From Methylopila sp. Yamaguchi (GTDB taxonomy: Bacteria > Pseudomonadota > Alphaproteobacteria > Rhizobiales > Methylopilaceae): 64,000 bases of DNA. This document shows, piece after piece, positions 32,517 through 41,587 of the stretch. The notes beneath the pieces are model-generated. The model saw only the letters and a list, made by a program, of their open reading frames with translations. It made no database searches and was not told the DNA's origin. Location: contig NZ_BAUX01000015.1 in assembly GCF_002897035.1 (NCBI RefSeq), forward strand, positions 1-64,000. The letters are read 5' to 3'. Position 1 is the first letter of the stretch, and the number at the start of each line of letters is the position of its first letter. The position numbers and the translations under genes were made by a program.

Positions 32517-33488
32517 ATGACCAACGCGCCGCTTTTCCTGATAGGCCTCGGAGCCGGACTCGCGTCCGCGCTGCTCTACGCGTCGGCCGCGTCGGGATCG
32601 CCGCTGGCGGTCTTCCTGTTCTATGTCGCCCCGCTTCCGATCCTCCTCGCAGGCCTTGGCTGGCGTCACCACGCCGGGCTGATCGGCGCGGCCGTCGCCG
32701 CAATCGCCCTGTTTCTCGGGGCCAGCGCATCGGCCGCCGCGCTCCACGCCGTCGGCGTCGGGCTGCCCGCCTGGTGGCTCGCCTATCTCTCCTTGCTCGC
32801 CCGTCCGGGCGCCGACGGCGCCGCGACCGAATGGTATCCAATCGGCCGCCTCGTGCTCTGGTGCGCCGTCCTCGGCGCCGCCCTGGTCGCGCTGTCGGTT
32901 CCGCTGGTCGCCTCCTCTCTCGAGGAGTACCGCGCGGCGCTGAGGGCGCTGTTCGAGGAGCTGTTCCGCGAGCGGCCTGGAGCGCCTCCGCTTCCCGCGC
33001 CGGAGAACCGAGAGGCTCTGATCGCCCTCCTGACGGCGGCGCTCCCGATCATGGCGGCTGCGCTCTGGACGGTGTCCTCGGTCTTCAACCTGTGGCTCGC
33101 CGGGCGGATCACCCGCGCGTCGGGCCGACTCGTGCGGCCCTGGCCGCAGATCTCGGCGATGACCTATCCCCGCACGGCGGATCTCGCCTTTCTCGGGGCC
33201 TCGGCCGCTTCGCTTCTGCCGGGCCTCGTCGGCTTGGTCGCGGAGCTCTTCGCCGCAACCTTCCTCGTCGCTTTCGCCATGCTCGGCCTAGCGGTGGTCC
33301 ACGTGACCACCCGCGCCGTGCCGACGCGTGGCCTCATCCTCTTCGGCGTCTACGCGCTGCTGCTGATCCAGCCCTGGGTCGGCGTCTTCCTCGCCGTGCT
33401 CGGCGTGGCGGAGCAGACGATCGGCGTCCGCAAGCGCTTCGGCCCGCCGCCGGGGTCCCCGCCCACGGCGACCGCCCCCCTGCCCTGA
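32517..33488 (+). CDS. DUF2232 family membrane protein
   Basis: A 323-residue protein with about eight membrane segments, the last ones containing the family-like FGVYALLLIQPWVGVFLAVLG. DUF2232 proteins are found between rpsR and rplI in many alphaproteobacteria, as here. Their function is unknown, although relatives in Firmicutes (YybS) share the location near rplI. It is 35 nt upstream of rplI. Confidence 0.85.
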   Translation: MTNAPLFLIGLGAGLASALLYASAASGSPLAVFLFYVAPLPILLAGLGWRHHAGLIGAAVAAIALFLGASASAAALHAVGVGLPAWWLAYLSLLARPGADGAATEWYPIGRLVLWCAVLGAALVALSVPLVASSLEEYRAALRALFEELFRERPGAPPLPAPENREALIALLTAALPIMAAALWTVSSVFNLWLAGRITRASGRLVRPWPQISAMTYPRTADLAFLGASAASLLPGLVGLVAELFAATFLVAFAMLGLAVVHVTTRAVPTRGLILFGVYALLLIQPWVGVFLAVLGVAEQTIGVRKRFGPPPGSPPTATAPLP

Positions 33489-33523
33489 CCGATCCAACCC
33501 CTCACTCGTCTTAGGAGACCACC

Positions 33524-34126
33524 ATGCAAGTCATTCTGCTCGAGCGCATCGCCCGTCTGGGCCAGATGGGCGATGAAGTCCGCGTCAAGGACGGCTACGC
33601 CCGCAACTTCCTGCTGCCGAACCACAAAGCGCTCCGCGCCAACGAGGCCAACCGTAAGAAGTTCGAAGGCCAGCGCGCCCAGCTCGAGGCCCGCAATCTC
33701 GAGCTCAAGCAGGAGGCCGAATCGGTCGGCGAGAAGCTCGACGGCGCGTCGGTCGTGCTCGTCCGCCAGGCCGGCGAGACCGGCCAGCTCTACGGGTCGG
33801 TGTCGGCCCGCGACGTCGCCGAAGCGCTGACCAAGGCGAGCTTCAGCGTCGCGCGCAACCAGGTCGTGCTCAACACCCCAATCAAGACGATCGGCATCCA
33901 CACCGTACCGGTGCGCCTGCACCCCGAGGTCGAGGTGTCCGTCTCGGTCAACGTCGCCCGCTCCGAGGCCGAGGCCGAGCGCCAGGTCCAGGGCGAGGAT
34001 CTGACGGTCCGCGAGGAAGGCCCGGCGTTCGAGACCTTCTCCGAGGATGACGACGACGACCGTCGCGGCCGCCGCAATCGCGACGACGAGGACGGTGAGC
34101 GCGACGGCGACGACGAGGCGCGCTGA
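33524..34126 (+). CDS. rplI: Ribosomal protein L9
   Basis: A 200-residue large-subunit protein with the N-terminal [19 protein letters not shown] domain, a connecting helix, the C-domain ([16 protein letters not shown]) and a strongly acidic Asp/Arg tail. The AGGAG at 33512-33516 is a good ribosome-binding site. Confidence 0.97.
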   Translation: MQVILLERIARLGQMGDEVRVKDGYARNFLLPNHKALRANEANRKKFEGQRAQLEARNLELKQEAESVGEKLDGASVVLVRQAGETGQLYGSVSARDVAEALTKASFSVARNQVVLNTPIKTIGIHTVPVRLHPEVEVSVSVNVARSEAEAERQVQGEDLTVREEGPAFETFSEDDDDDRRGRRNRDDEDGERDGDDEAR

Positions 34127-34155
34127 GCGCTCTTCGCTTCCGACCTGATCTGCGG

Positions 34156-34182
34156 ACGCCCGGCCTCAGCGCCGGGCGTTTT
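34156..34182 (+). terminator. Rho-independent terminator after rplI
   Basis: The stem ACGCCCGGC/GCCGGGCGT (9 bp) with loop CTCAGC is followed by TTTTCG, 30 nt after the rplI stop. It separates the ribosomal-protein unit from dnaB. Confidence 0.7.
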
Positions 34183-34348
34183 CGTTGGGGCCGGACGAAA
34201 GCACGCCGCCGAGTCAACCGACTCGGGCGCCTCAATAATTCCGCTTGTGTGAATCGGGCACGACGGCAGGTTTCCGGACGCGACGATCCCGCTTCGTTCT
34301 CGTCGTGTTAAGGTCTGTGAAACCAGCCGCAGCCGAAGACACCTCCGC

Positions 34349-35839
34349 ATGGCCCAATCCGATTCTCTCGCCCGTCGCCTGATGGACCCGGAGCCCGCCT
34401 ACCGGCAGGCGCCGTCGAACGTCGAGGCGGAGCAGGCGCTGCTGGGCGCTCTGCTCGTGAACAACGACGCCTTCTGGCGCGTATCCGACTTTCTGGAGCC
34501 TGGCCATTTCCACGAGGGCCTGCACCAGCGCATCTACGAGATCGTCACCAGCCTCGTCCGCGCCGGCAAGTCCGCGACTCCGGTCACCATCAAGACCTTC
34601 CTGCCGCAGGACCTCGACCTCGGCGGCATGACGACGCCGCAGTACCTCGCGCGGCTGGCGGCGGAGGCGACGACCGTCATCAACGCCGAGGACTACGGGC
34701 GCTCGATCTACGATCTCGCCATCCGCCGCTCGCTGATCGGCATCGGAGAGGAGCTCGTGAACGAGGCCTTCGACGCCGGCGTCGACGCCACCCCGCGCGA
34801 CCAGATCGAGCAGGCCGAGCGCAGGCTGTTCGCGCTCGCCGAAACCGGCCGCTACGACGGCGGCTTCCAGCCGTTCGCCCAGGCGCTCGCGACCGCGGTC
34901 GACATGGCGGCGGCCGCCTACAAGCGCGACGGCGGCCTTTCGGGCGTCGCGACCGGGCTGACCGACCTCGACCGGCTGATGGGCGGCCTGCAGGCCTCCG
35001 ACCTCATCATCCTCGCCGGCCGCCCCGCGATGGGCAAAACCTCGCTCGTCACCAACATCGCCTACAACGTGGCGAGCGCCTACCAGGGCGAACTGCAGCC
35101 CGACGGGCGCATGAAGACGGTCAACGGCGGCGTCGTCGGCTTCTTCTCGCTGGAGATGTCGGCCGAGCAGCTCGCGACCCGCATCATCGCCGAGCAGGCC
35201 TCGATCTCGTCGTCCAAGATCCGCCGCGGCGACATCCTGGAGAGCGACTTCTTCAAGCTGACCGAAGCCGTCGCCGAGATGCAGCGGGTGCCGCTGTTCA
35301 TCGACGAGACCGGCGGCCTGTCGATCGCCCAGCTCGCGGCCCGCGCGCGTCGGCTCAAGCGCTCGAAGGGCCTGGACCTGATGGTCGTCGACTACCTCCA
35401 GCTGCTGTCCGGCTCGGCCAAGAAAGGCGACAACCGGGTGCAGGAGATGACGGAGATCACGACCGGCATGAAGGCGCTCGCCAAGGAGCTGAACGTGCCG
35501 ATCATCGCGCTGTCGCAGCTCTCCCGCCAGGTCGAGACCCGCGAAGACAAGCGCCCGCAGCTGTCGGACCTGCGCGAATCCGGCTCGATCGAGCAGGACG
35601 CCGACGTCGTGCTGTTCGTCTTCCGCGAGGAGTATTACGTCAAGAACAAGAAGCCTCGCGAAGGCACGCCCGAGTTCGACCAGTGGATGTCGGAGATGGA
35701 GAACGTGGCCGGCAAAGCCGAGGTCATCATCGGCAAGCAGCGCCACGGCCCGACCGGCTCGGTGCTCCTGCAGTTCGAGGCGGAGTTCACGCGCTTCGGC
35801 AACCTGGCCCAGCTCGATCATCTGCCGGACCAGATGTGA
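34349..35839 (+). CDS. dnaB: Replicative DNA helicase
   Basis: A 496-residue hexameric helicase. The N-terminal domain is about 15-125 (PSNVEAEQALLGALL), followed by a linker and a RecA-like domain with Walker A (AGRPAMGKTSL), Walker B (LMVVDYLQLL) and the arginine finger region near the C-terminus (IGKQRHGPTGSVLLQF). It unwinds DNA at the replication fork. There is no intein. Confidence 0.97.
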   Translation: MAQSDSLARRLMDPEPAYRQAPSNVEAEQALLGALLVNNDAFWRVSDFLEPGHFHEGLHQRIYEIVTSLVRAGKSATPVTIKTFLPQDLDLGGMTTPQYLARLAAEATTVINAEDYGRSIYDLAIRRSLIGIGEELVNEAFDAGVDATPRDQIEQAERRLFALAETGRYDGGFQPFAQALATAVDMAAAAYKRDGGLSGVATGLTDLDRLMGGLQASDLIILAGRPAMGKTSLVTNIAYNVASAYQGELQPDGRMKTVNGGVVGFFSLEMSAEQLATRIIAEQASISSSKIRRGDILESDFFKLTEAVAEMQRVPLFIDETGGLSIAQLAARARRLKRSKGLDLMVVDYLQLLSGSAKKGDNRVQEMTEITTGMKALAKELNVPIIALSQLSRQVETREDKRPQLSDLRESGSIEQDADVVLFVFREEYYVKNKKPREGTPEFDQWMSEMENVAGKAEVIIGKQRHGPTGSVLLQFEAEFTRFGNLAQLDHLPDQM

Positions 35840-35858
35840 ACCGTTCAGGCGACGCGTG

Positions 35859-36965
35859 ATGAGCGACTCCTTCGCAGGCGGCCGGCTGACCATCGATCTC
35901 GGCGCGCTCGCCGCCAACTGGAGTTATCTCGCCCGGCTCGACCCCACCTCCGAATGCGCCGCCGTGGTGAAGGCCGACGCCTATGGCCTCGGCATCGCGA
36001 AAGCCGCGCCGGCGCTGGCGCGTGCGGGCGCCAAGACCTTCTTCGTCGCGCACCTGTCCGAGGCGCGGGCGGTGCGCGACGCCGTTCCGAACGCCACGAT
36101 CTACGTCCTGAACGGCCTGCCGCCCGGCGCCTCCGACGCCTTCGCCGCCATCGACGCGCGGCCCGTGCTGGGCTGCGTGGACGAGATCCTTGAGTGGGCG
36201 GCCTTCCGGGCCGCGAGTGGAGCGCGAGGCCAGGCCGCGGTCCACGTGGACACCGGGATGACGCGGCTCGGCCTCGACCCGGATCAGGCGCGCGACCTGC
36301 TGCCCCGCCTGCCCTTCACGCCGGCTCTGCTGATGAGCCACCTCGCCTGCGCCGACGAGCCGCTGCGGCCCGAGACCGAGCGCCAGCGCGCCTTGTTCGC
36401 CGCGCTCCGCGCGCAAGCGCCGGGCGTTCCGGCCAGCCTCGCGAATTCTGCGGGGACGCTTCTGAAGGAGACGGACGGCGGGGGGCTTGGCTTTGATCTC
36501 AGACGGCCGGGCGTCGCGCTCTATGGAGCCAATCCGATCGACGGGCGGCCCGCGGCGCTTCGGTCCGTGGTGCGGCTCGAGGCGCGCGTGGCCCAGGTGC
36601 GGGAGGCGCCCGCCGGCGCCGTGGTCGGCTACGGCGGGGCGGAGCGCCTTCGTCGCCGCACCAAGCTGGCGATCGTGTCGGTCGGCTACGCTGACGGCGT
36701 TCTTCGCGCCGGCGGCTCGGAGGACGGTTCCCCCGGCGCCGCGGCGGCCGTCGGCGGCGTGCCCTGCCCCTATGTGGGCCGGATCTCGATGGACCTCATC
36801 GCGATCGACGTCACCGACGCGCCGGAAACGGTCGCCCGCGGCGGGTGGGTCGAGATCCTCGGGGACACGATCGGCGTCGACGCTCTCGCCCGCGCCTGCG
36901 GCACGATCGGCTACGAGGTGCTGACGGGACTCGGGCGGCGGCACGACCGCCGGTTCATGGGCTGA
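35859..36965 (+). CDS. alr: Alanine racemase
   Basis: A 368-residue fold-type III PLP enzyme. It has the PLP Lys in AVVKADAYGLG, the catalytic Tyr region of the C-terminal barrel (VGYADGVLRAGG) and the PYVGRISMDLIAID signature. It makes D-Ala for peptidoglycan. The ATG at 35859 lies 19 nt after the dnaB stop. The next gene in many relatives is radA; here parDE intervenes. Confidence 0.95.
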   Translation: MSDSFAGGRLTIDLGALAANWSYLARLDPTSECAAVVKADAYGLGIAKAAPALARAGAKTFFVAHLSEARAVRDAVPNATIYVLNGLPPGASDAFAAIDARPVLGCVDEILEWAAFRAASGARGQAAVHVDTGMTRLGLDPDQARDLLPRLPFTPALLMSHLACADEPLRPETERQRALFAALRAQAPGVPASLANSAGTLLKETDGGGLGFDLRRPGVALYGANPIDGRPAALRSVVRLEARVAQVREAPAGAVVGYGGAERLRRRTKLAIVSVGYADGVLRAGGSEDGSPGAAAAVGGVPCPYVGRISMDLIAIDVTDAPETVARGGWVEILGDTIGVDALARACGTIGYEVLTGLGRRHDRRFMG

Positions 36966-36998
36966 GCTCTAAGATTGAACGCGACGAGGCCTGCGTTT

Positions 36999-37017
36999 AT
37001 TATCAACAGGTGATAAT
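36999..37017 (+). promoter_or_regulatory. Operator-like inverted repeat upstream of parD
   Basis: The arms ATTATCA and TGATAAT (7 bp, perfect) flank ACAGG, starting 33 nt after the alr stop and ending 13 nt before parD. It is AT-rich in a GC-rich context. It is a likely binding site for the ribbon-helix-helix ParD, which normally represses its own operon. Confidence 0.55.
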
Positions 37018-37030
37018 GAGGGATTAGGTC

Positions 37031-37309
37031 ATGCCACCCAGCTACGCGCTCGGCGACCACTTCGAGGCCCTCGTTCGGAGCCTGGTCGCCTCCGGACGCT
37101 ACAACAACGCCAGCGAAGTGGTGCGCGCGGGGCTCCGGTTTCTCGAAGACCATGAAGCGACGCTCCGCGCCCGTCAGGCGGCGCTGGAAGCGTCCTTCGA
37201 GGACGCTCTGGCGGACGTCGAGGCGGGGCATACTCTCACCGAGCAAGAGGTCCGCGCGAACATCGATCGGCGCCATGAGGCGATGGCTCGGGTCCATGCA
37301 CGTAGATGA
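37031..37309 (+). CDS. parD: ParD-type antitoxin
   Basis: A 92-residue protein. The N-terminal ribbon-helix-helix domain (ALGDHFEALVRSLVASGRY, then NNASEVVRAGLRFLED) is followed by a flexible acidic C-terminus that would wrap the toxin. It belongs to the CC2985-like ParD family. Its stop overlaps the parE start by 4 nt (ATGA). It is expected to neutralise ParE and repress the operon with it. Confidence 0.9.
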   Translation: MPPSYALGDHFEALVRSLVASGRYNNASEVVRAGLRFLEDHEATLRARQAALEASFEDALADVEAGHTLTEQEVRANIDRRHEAMARVHARR

Positions 37310-37605
37310 ACGTCAGGTTTTCGCGTCAGGCGAACCGGGACCTCGAGGACGCCTATCTCTTTCACGCCGAACGCGATCCTGACCTTGCGCGGAGCCTCCT
37401 CGACAACGTGATCTCCGCTGCTCTTTCCGTCCCGACCTTTCCCGATCGCGGCTCGCCCCAGCCCAACGCGGCGGGGCGGCCGCTCCGGCGGCTAATCGAA
37501 AAAGGCCACGTGATCGTCTACGTCGTCGACGACAACGGGGTGATTGTTCTTCGGGTCGCTCATGGCGCTCGTGACCTCGACGCCCTGCTTGCGGAGTTCA
37601 ACTGA
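37306..37605 (+). CDS. parE: ParE-type toxin
   Basis: A 99-residue RelE/ParE-fold protein, opening MNVRFSRQANRDLEDAYLF. It has the conserved GSPQPNAAGRPLRRLIEKGHVIVYVV core and the C-terminal VLRVAHGARDLDALL. ParE toxins inhibit DNA gyrase. The radA start follows only 4 nt after its stop, so radA may be transcribed with parDE. Confidence 0.9.
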   Translation: MNVRFSRQANRDLEDAYLFHAERDPDLARSLLDNVISAALSVPTFPDRGSPQPNAAGRPLRRLIEKGHVIVYVVDDNGVIVLRVAHGARDLDALLAEFN

Positions 37606-37609
37606 CCTC

Positions 37610-39025
37610 ATGGCCCGCCCAAAACCCTCCTTCGTCTGCCAGGCCTGCGGCGCGGTGTCATCGCGTTGGCAGGGGAAGTGCGAGGCCTGCGGGGCCTGGA
37701 ACGCAATCGTCGAGGAGGCCGCCGCCGCGCCGCTGCCCGGCGGCGGGTCGTCAACCGCCGCGCGCGCGCTCGGCAAAGGCCGGGTCATCGTGCTCGAGGG
37801 CCTGTCCGGCGCGACCGACGAAGCGCCGCGCCTCGTGTCGGGCCTCGGCGAACTGGACCGCGTCACCGGCGGCGGCTTCGTGCACGGCTCGGTACTGCTG
37901 CTCGGCGGCGAGCCCGGCATCGGCAAGTCTACGCTGCTGCTCCAGGCGAGCGCGGCGCTCTCGAACGCGGGACATCGCGTCGTCTACGTCTCCGGCGAAG
38001 AGGCGCCGGCGCAGGTGCGGATGCGCGCCCAGAGGCTCGGCCTGCACGGGGCGCCCGTCGCGCTCGCGGCCGAAACCAACGTCGAGGACATACTCGCGAC
38101 CCTGAAGAACGGCGAGACGCCGAAGCTCGTCATCATCGACTCGATCCAGACGCTCTGGACCGGCCAGGTCGAATCCGCGCCGGGCACGGTCACCCAGGTG
38201 CGGGCGGCGGCGCAGGCGATGATCCGCTACGCCAAGACCACGGGCGCCTGCGTCATCCTCGTCGGCCACGTCACTAAGGACGGTCAGATCGCCGGCCCTC
38301 GCGTCGTCGAGCACATGGTCGACGCCGTGCTCTCGTTCGAAGGGGATTCCGGCCGCGACTTCCGCATTCTCCGCGCTCAGAAGAACCGCTTCGGCCCGAC
38401 GGACGAGATCGGCGTCTTCGCCATGACCGGCGACGGGCTGGAGGAGGTGACGAATCCCTCCGCCCTGTTCCTCGGAGATCGGGAGCCCGACGCGCCCGGC
38501 ACCGCGGTCCTTGCGGGGCTCGAAGGCTCCCGCCCCATCCTCGTAGAGATCCAGGCCCTAGTCGTGCCGACCAGCCTCGGCACGCCGCGGCGGGCGGTCG
38601 TCGGTTGGGACGGGCCGCGCCTCGCCATGGTGCTCGCCGTGCTGGAGGCCCGCTGCGGCGTCCGGCTCGGCAGCCATGACGTGCACCTTGCGGTCGCGGG
38701 CGGGATGCGGGTGCAGGAGCCGGCCGCCGACCTCGCCGTCGCGGCCGCTCTCGTGTCCTCGTTGATGGGGACCGCGCTGCCGGTCGACGCGGTGTTCTTC
38801 GGCGAGATCGGGCTCACCGGCGCGGTGCGGCCGGTGTCTCACTCCGGACCGCGGCTGCGGGAGGCGGCGCGCTTGGGCTTCACCCGCGCCGTCCTGCCGG
38901 CCGCCGCCGCCGAAGCCGCGACCGACGCGGGCGTCTCGCCGATCGCCGTTCCCGCGCTCGACGCGCTCGTGGCCCGCTTGGCCGCACGGGCTGATGCGCA
39001 GCAAGGTCGCATCAAAGGCGCGTGA
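37610..39025 (+). CDS. radA: DNA repair protein RadA
   Basis: A 471-residue RecA-like branch-migration protein. It has an N-terminal zinc finger (CQACG and CEACGAWN), Walker A (GGEPGIGKSTLLLQ), the RadA-specific KNRFG motif (QKNRFGPTDEIGVF) and a C-terminal Lon-protease-like domain. It processes recombination intermediates. The ATG at 37610 is chosen because it begins directly with the zinc finger. Confidence 0.95.
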   Translation: MARPKPSFVCQACGAVSSRWQGKCEACGAWNAIVEEAAAAPLPGGGSSTAARALGKGRVIVLEGLSGATDEAPRLVSGLGELDRVTGGGFVHGSVLLLGGEPGIGKSTLLLQASAALSNAGHRVVYVSGEEAPAQVRMRAQRLGLHGAPVALAAETNVEDILATLKNGETPKLVIIDSIQTLWTGQVESAPGTVTQVRAAAQAMIRYAKTTGACVILVGHVTKDGQIAGPRVVEHMVDAVLSFEGDSGRDFRILRAQKNRFGPTDEIGVFAMTGDGLEEVTNPSALFLGDREPDAPGTAVLAGLEGSRPILVEIQALVVPTSLGTPRRAVVGWDGPRLAMVLAVLEARCGVRLGSHDVHLAVAGGMRVQEPAADLAVAAALVSSLMGTALPVDAVFFGEIGLTGAVRPVSHSGPRLREAARLGFTRAVLPAAAAEAATDAGVSPIAVPALDALVARLAARADAQQGRIKGA

Positions 39026-39114
39026 CGCGGCAAGGTGCGCGCTGTATAGAGAGCGCGCGCCCCGCCCGAAGGTGGTATCCCGCACATGATTCCGAGTCAG
39101 GCTCGATCGCGTAG

Positions 39115-39783
39115 ATGACAATCACCCTGCTCGACGTCGTGCTGATCGCCGTGATGCTGATCTCGGCGGGTCTGGCCATGGTGCGCGGCGTCACGCGCGA
39201 AGTGCTGGCGATCGCCTCTTGGGTCGCAGCCACCGCCGCTACGATCTACTTCTTCGAGCCGGCTCGGACGCTCGCTCGCGAGCACATCAAATTCAATCCG
39301 CCGCAGATCGCCGACGTCGTCGCCGCCGGCGGGATTTTCGTCGTCACTCTCCTCGTCGTGTCCTTCATCACAATGAAGATCTCCGACGCGATCCTCGACA
39401 GCCGTATCGGTCCGCTCGACCGGACGCTTGGCTTCGTCTTCGGCGCGGCCCGCGGGCTGCTGCTGGTGGTGATCGCATTCCTGTTCTTCACTTGGCTCGT
39501 GCCCGAGAAGGGTCAGCCGGAGTGGTTCCGCACCGCGGGATCGAAGCCCATCCTGCAGAGCGCGGGAGACCAGCTTCTCGCGCTGTTGCCGGACGATCCC
39601 GAGAGCACCATCTTGCAGAAACTGAAGCGGCGCGACGGCGAAGGCGGCGACGCGGCGAATCCCGCCGCGCCCGCCACACCGGATTCGGCGCCGCCGGCGG
39701 ACGACGGCCCGGGAGGGCCGAGCACTCAGGATCGGCAGGGGTTGCAGAACCTGCTCGACAGGAACGGCCGCCCGAGCCAGTGA
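39115..39783 (+). CDS. cvpA: CvpA family membrane protein
   Basis: A 222-residue protein with about four membrane segments (TITLLDVVLIAVMLIS at the start and GFVFGAARGLLLVVIAFLFF later) and a Pro/Ala/Asp-rich C-terminal tail. In E. coli, CvpA is needed for colicin V production and affects envelope stress tolerance. As in many proteobacteria it precedes purF. Confidence 0.9.
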   Translation: MTITLLDVVLIAVMLISAGLAMVRGVTREVLAIASWVAATAATIYFFEPARTLAREHIKFNPPQIADVVAAGGIFVVTLLVVSFITMKISDAILDSRIGPLDRTLGFVFGAARGLLLVVIAFLFFTWLVPEKGQPEWFRTAGSKPILQSAGDQLLALLPDDPESTILQKLKRRDGEGGDAANPAAPATPDSAPPADDGPGGPSTQDRQGLQNLLDRNGRPSQ

Positions 39784-39849
39784 CGCTCGCGCGCGGTTCG
39801 CGCGGCCGGATGCGAGAGGCGACAGTACCGCCTCAGGGAGACGAACGTC

Positions 39850-41337
39850 ATGACCGTTTCTGAGCCTTCTCAGGCGCCGAACGTCGTGGAAGACTGGTTC
39901 GACCTCGAGTCCGACCGTCTCCATGAAGAGTGCGGCGTCTTCGGCGTCTTCGGGCATCCCGAAGCCGCCGCCCTTACGGCGCTCGGCCTGCACGCGCTGC
40001 AGCACCGGGGCCAGGAGGCCGCGGGCATCGTCTCCTACGACAACAAGCGCTTCCATGCGGAAAAGCGCCTTGGTCTGGTGGGCGACCACTTTTCCGACGC
40101 CGAGGTTATCCGCCGCCTCCCCGGCCGCGCCGCCATCGGCCACAACCGCTATTCAACGACCGGCGAGACCATCCTCCGGAACGTCCAGCCGCTGTTCGCG
40201 GAGTTGGACGCGGGCGGGCTCGCGGTCGCTCACAACGGCAACCTGACGAACGCGCTGACGCTGCGCCGGGAACTGGTGAAGGCCGGCGCCATCTGCCAGT
40301 CGACCTCGGACACCGAGGTGATCCTCCATCTAATCGCGCAGAGCCGGCGGCCGCGGATCATGGACCGCTTCGTCAACGCGCTGCGCGAGATCGAAGGCGC
40401 CTATGCGCTCGTCGCGCTCTCGACCAAGAAGATGATCGGCGCGCGCGACCCTCTCGGCATCCGCCCGCTGATCCTGGGCGAGCTTGACGGCTGCTACATC
40501 CTGACGTCCGAGACCTGCGCGCTCGACATCATCGGCGCGAAGTACATCCGCGACGTCGAGAACGGCGAAGTGGTGGTCATCACCGACGAGGGCGTGCAGT
40601 CTCTGCGCCCCTTCCCGCCGCAACGGATGCAGCCCTGCATCTTCGAGTTCGTGTACTTCGCCCGGCCGGACTCGATCGTGCAGGGCCAGTCGGTCTACGA
40701 GGTGCGGAAGCGCATGGGCATCGAGCTCGCGCGCGAATCGGCGCCGGACGCCGACGTCATCGTGCCGATCCCGGATTCCGGCGTGCCTTCGGCGCTTGGC
40801 TTCAGCCGTGAATGCGGCGTTCCGTTCGAGCTCGGCATCATCCGCAACCACTACGTCGGCCGGACCTTCATCCAGCCGACCCAGGGCGTGCGCGAGCTCG
40901 GCGTCCGCATGAAGCACAGCGCGAACCGCAGCCAGATCGAGGGCAAGCGCATCGTGCTCGTGGACGACAGCCTCGTGCGCGGCACGACCTCGAAGAAGAT
41001 CGTCAAGATGATGCGCGACGCGGGCGCGAAGGAGGTGCACTTCCGTCTTGCCTGCCCGCCGATCCTCTACTCCGACTACTATGGCATCGACACGCCGGAG
41101 CGTGAGAAGCTGCTGGCCGCGACCCACAGCCTCGAACAGATGCGCGAGCTGATCGGCGCCGACTCCCTCGCCTTCCTGTCGGTCGAGGGCCTCTACCGCG
41201 CGATGGGCTACGACGGCCGCGACGACCTGCGCCCGCAGTTCGCCGACCACTGCTTCACCGGCGACTACCCGACGCCGCTGACCGACCGCACCGGCGAGCA
41301 CCCCCGCCAGCTGTCTCTGATCGCCGAAGCGAGCTGA
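39850..41337 (+). CDS. purF: Amidophosphoribosyltransferase
   Basis: A 495-residue first enzyme of purine synthesis. The glutaminase Cys is C28 in HEECGVFGVFG, so a 27-residue propeptide should be removed. The PRPP-binding motif RIVLVDDSLVRGTT is clear. The positions that hold 4Fe-4S cysteines in the Bacillus-type enzyme are mostly replaced here (PPILYSDYYGID and FADHCFTGDYP), so a cluster is unlikely. Confidence 0.96.
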   Translation: MTVSEPSQAPNVVEDWFDLESDRLHEECGVFGVFGHPEAAALTALGLHALQHRGQEAAGIVSYDNKRFHAEKRLGLVGDHFSDAEVIRRLPGRAAIGHNRYSTTGETILRNVQPLFAELDAGGLAVAHNGNLTNALTLRRELVKAGAICQSTSDTEVILHLIAQSRRPRIMDRFVNALREIEGAYALVALSTKKMIGARDPLGIRPLILGELDGCYILTSETCALDIIGAKYIRDVENGEVVVITDEGVQSLRPFPPQRMQPCIFEFVYFARPDSIVQGQSVYEVRKRMGIELARESAPDADVIVPIPDSGVPSALGFSRECGVPFELGIIRNHYVGRTFIQPTQGVRELGVRMKHSANRSQIEGKRIVLVDDSLVRGTTSKKIVKMMRDAGAKEVHFRLACPPILYSDYYGIDTPEREKLLAATHSLEQMRELIGADSLAFLSVEGLYRAMGYDGRDDLRPQFADHCFTGDYPTPLTDRTGEHPRQLSLIAEAS

Positions 41338-41370
41338 GACGGGGTCTCCGCCTCACCCGACCGCGCTGTC

Positions 41371-41444
41371 GTCCTCCGGCTTGACCGGAGGACCCACTTC
41401 GGACGTGAAGATCGACGTCGATGGCGGATGGTGCGGTCAAGCCG
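41371..41444. repeat. Inverted CCGGCTTGACC repeats after purF
   Basis: First unit: GTCCTCCGG and CCGGAGGAC (9-bp perfect stem, loop CTTGA) at 41371-41393. The 11-mer CCGGCTTGACC (41376-41386) recurs inverted as GGTCAAGCCGG at 41434-41444. The GGCTTGACC core is typical of dispersed palindromes in Hyphomicrobiales. The gap 41338-41587 holds nothing else; the first hairpin could also terminate purF transcripts. Confidence 0.5.
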
Positions 41445-41587
41445 GACCGTCGGCTGGGGGTGACGCGTCGTCCGCGGGAGGGCCGCGCGGGTTCTCTTCA
41501 CGGTCGACCTGCGGTAAGTGACCCACCCTAAGTCCGGACGCGAACTCGCGGCTCGGGCTCGCCCGCTCCCGATCGGACCGACAGCTC

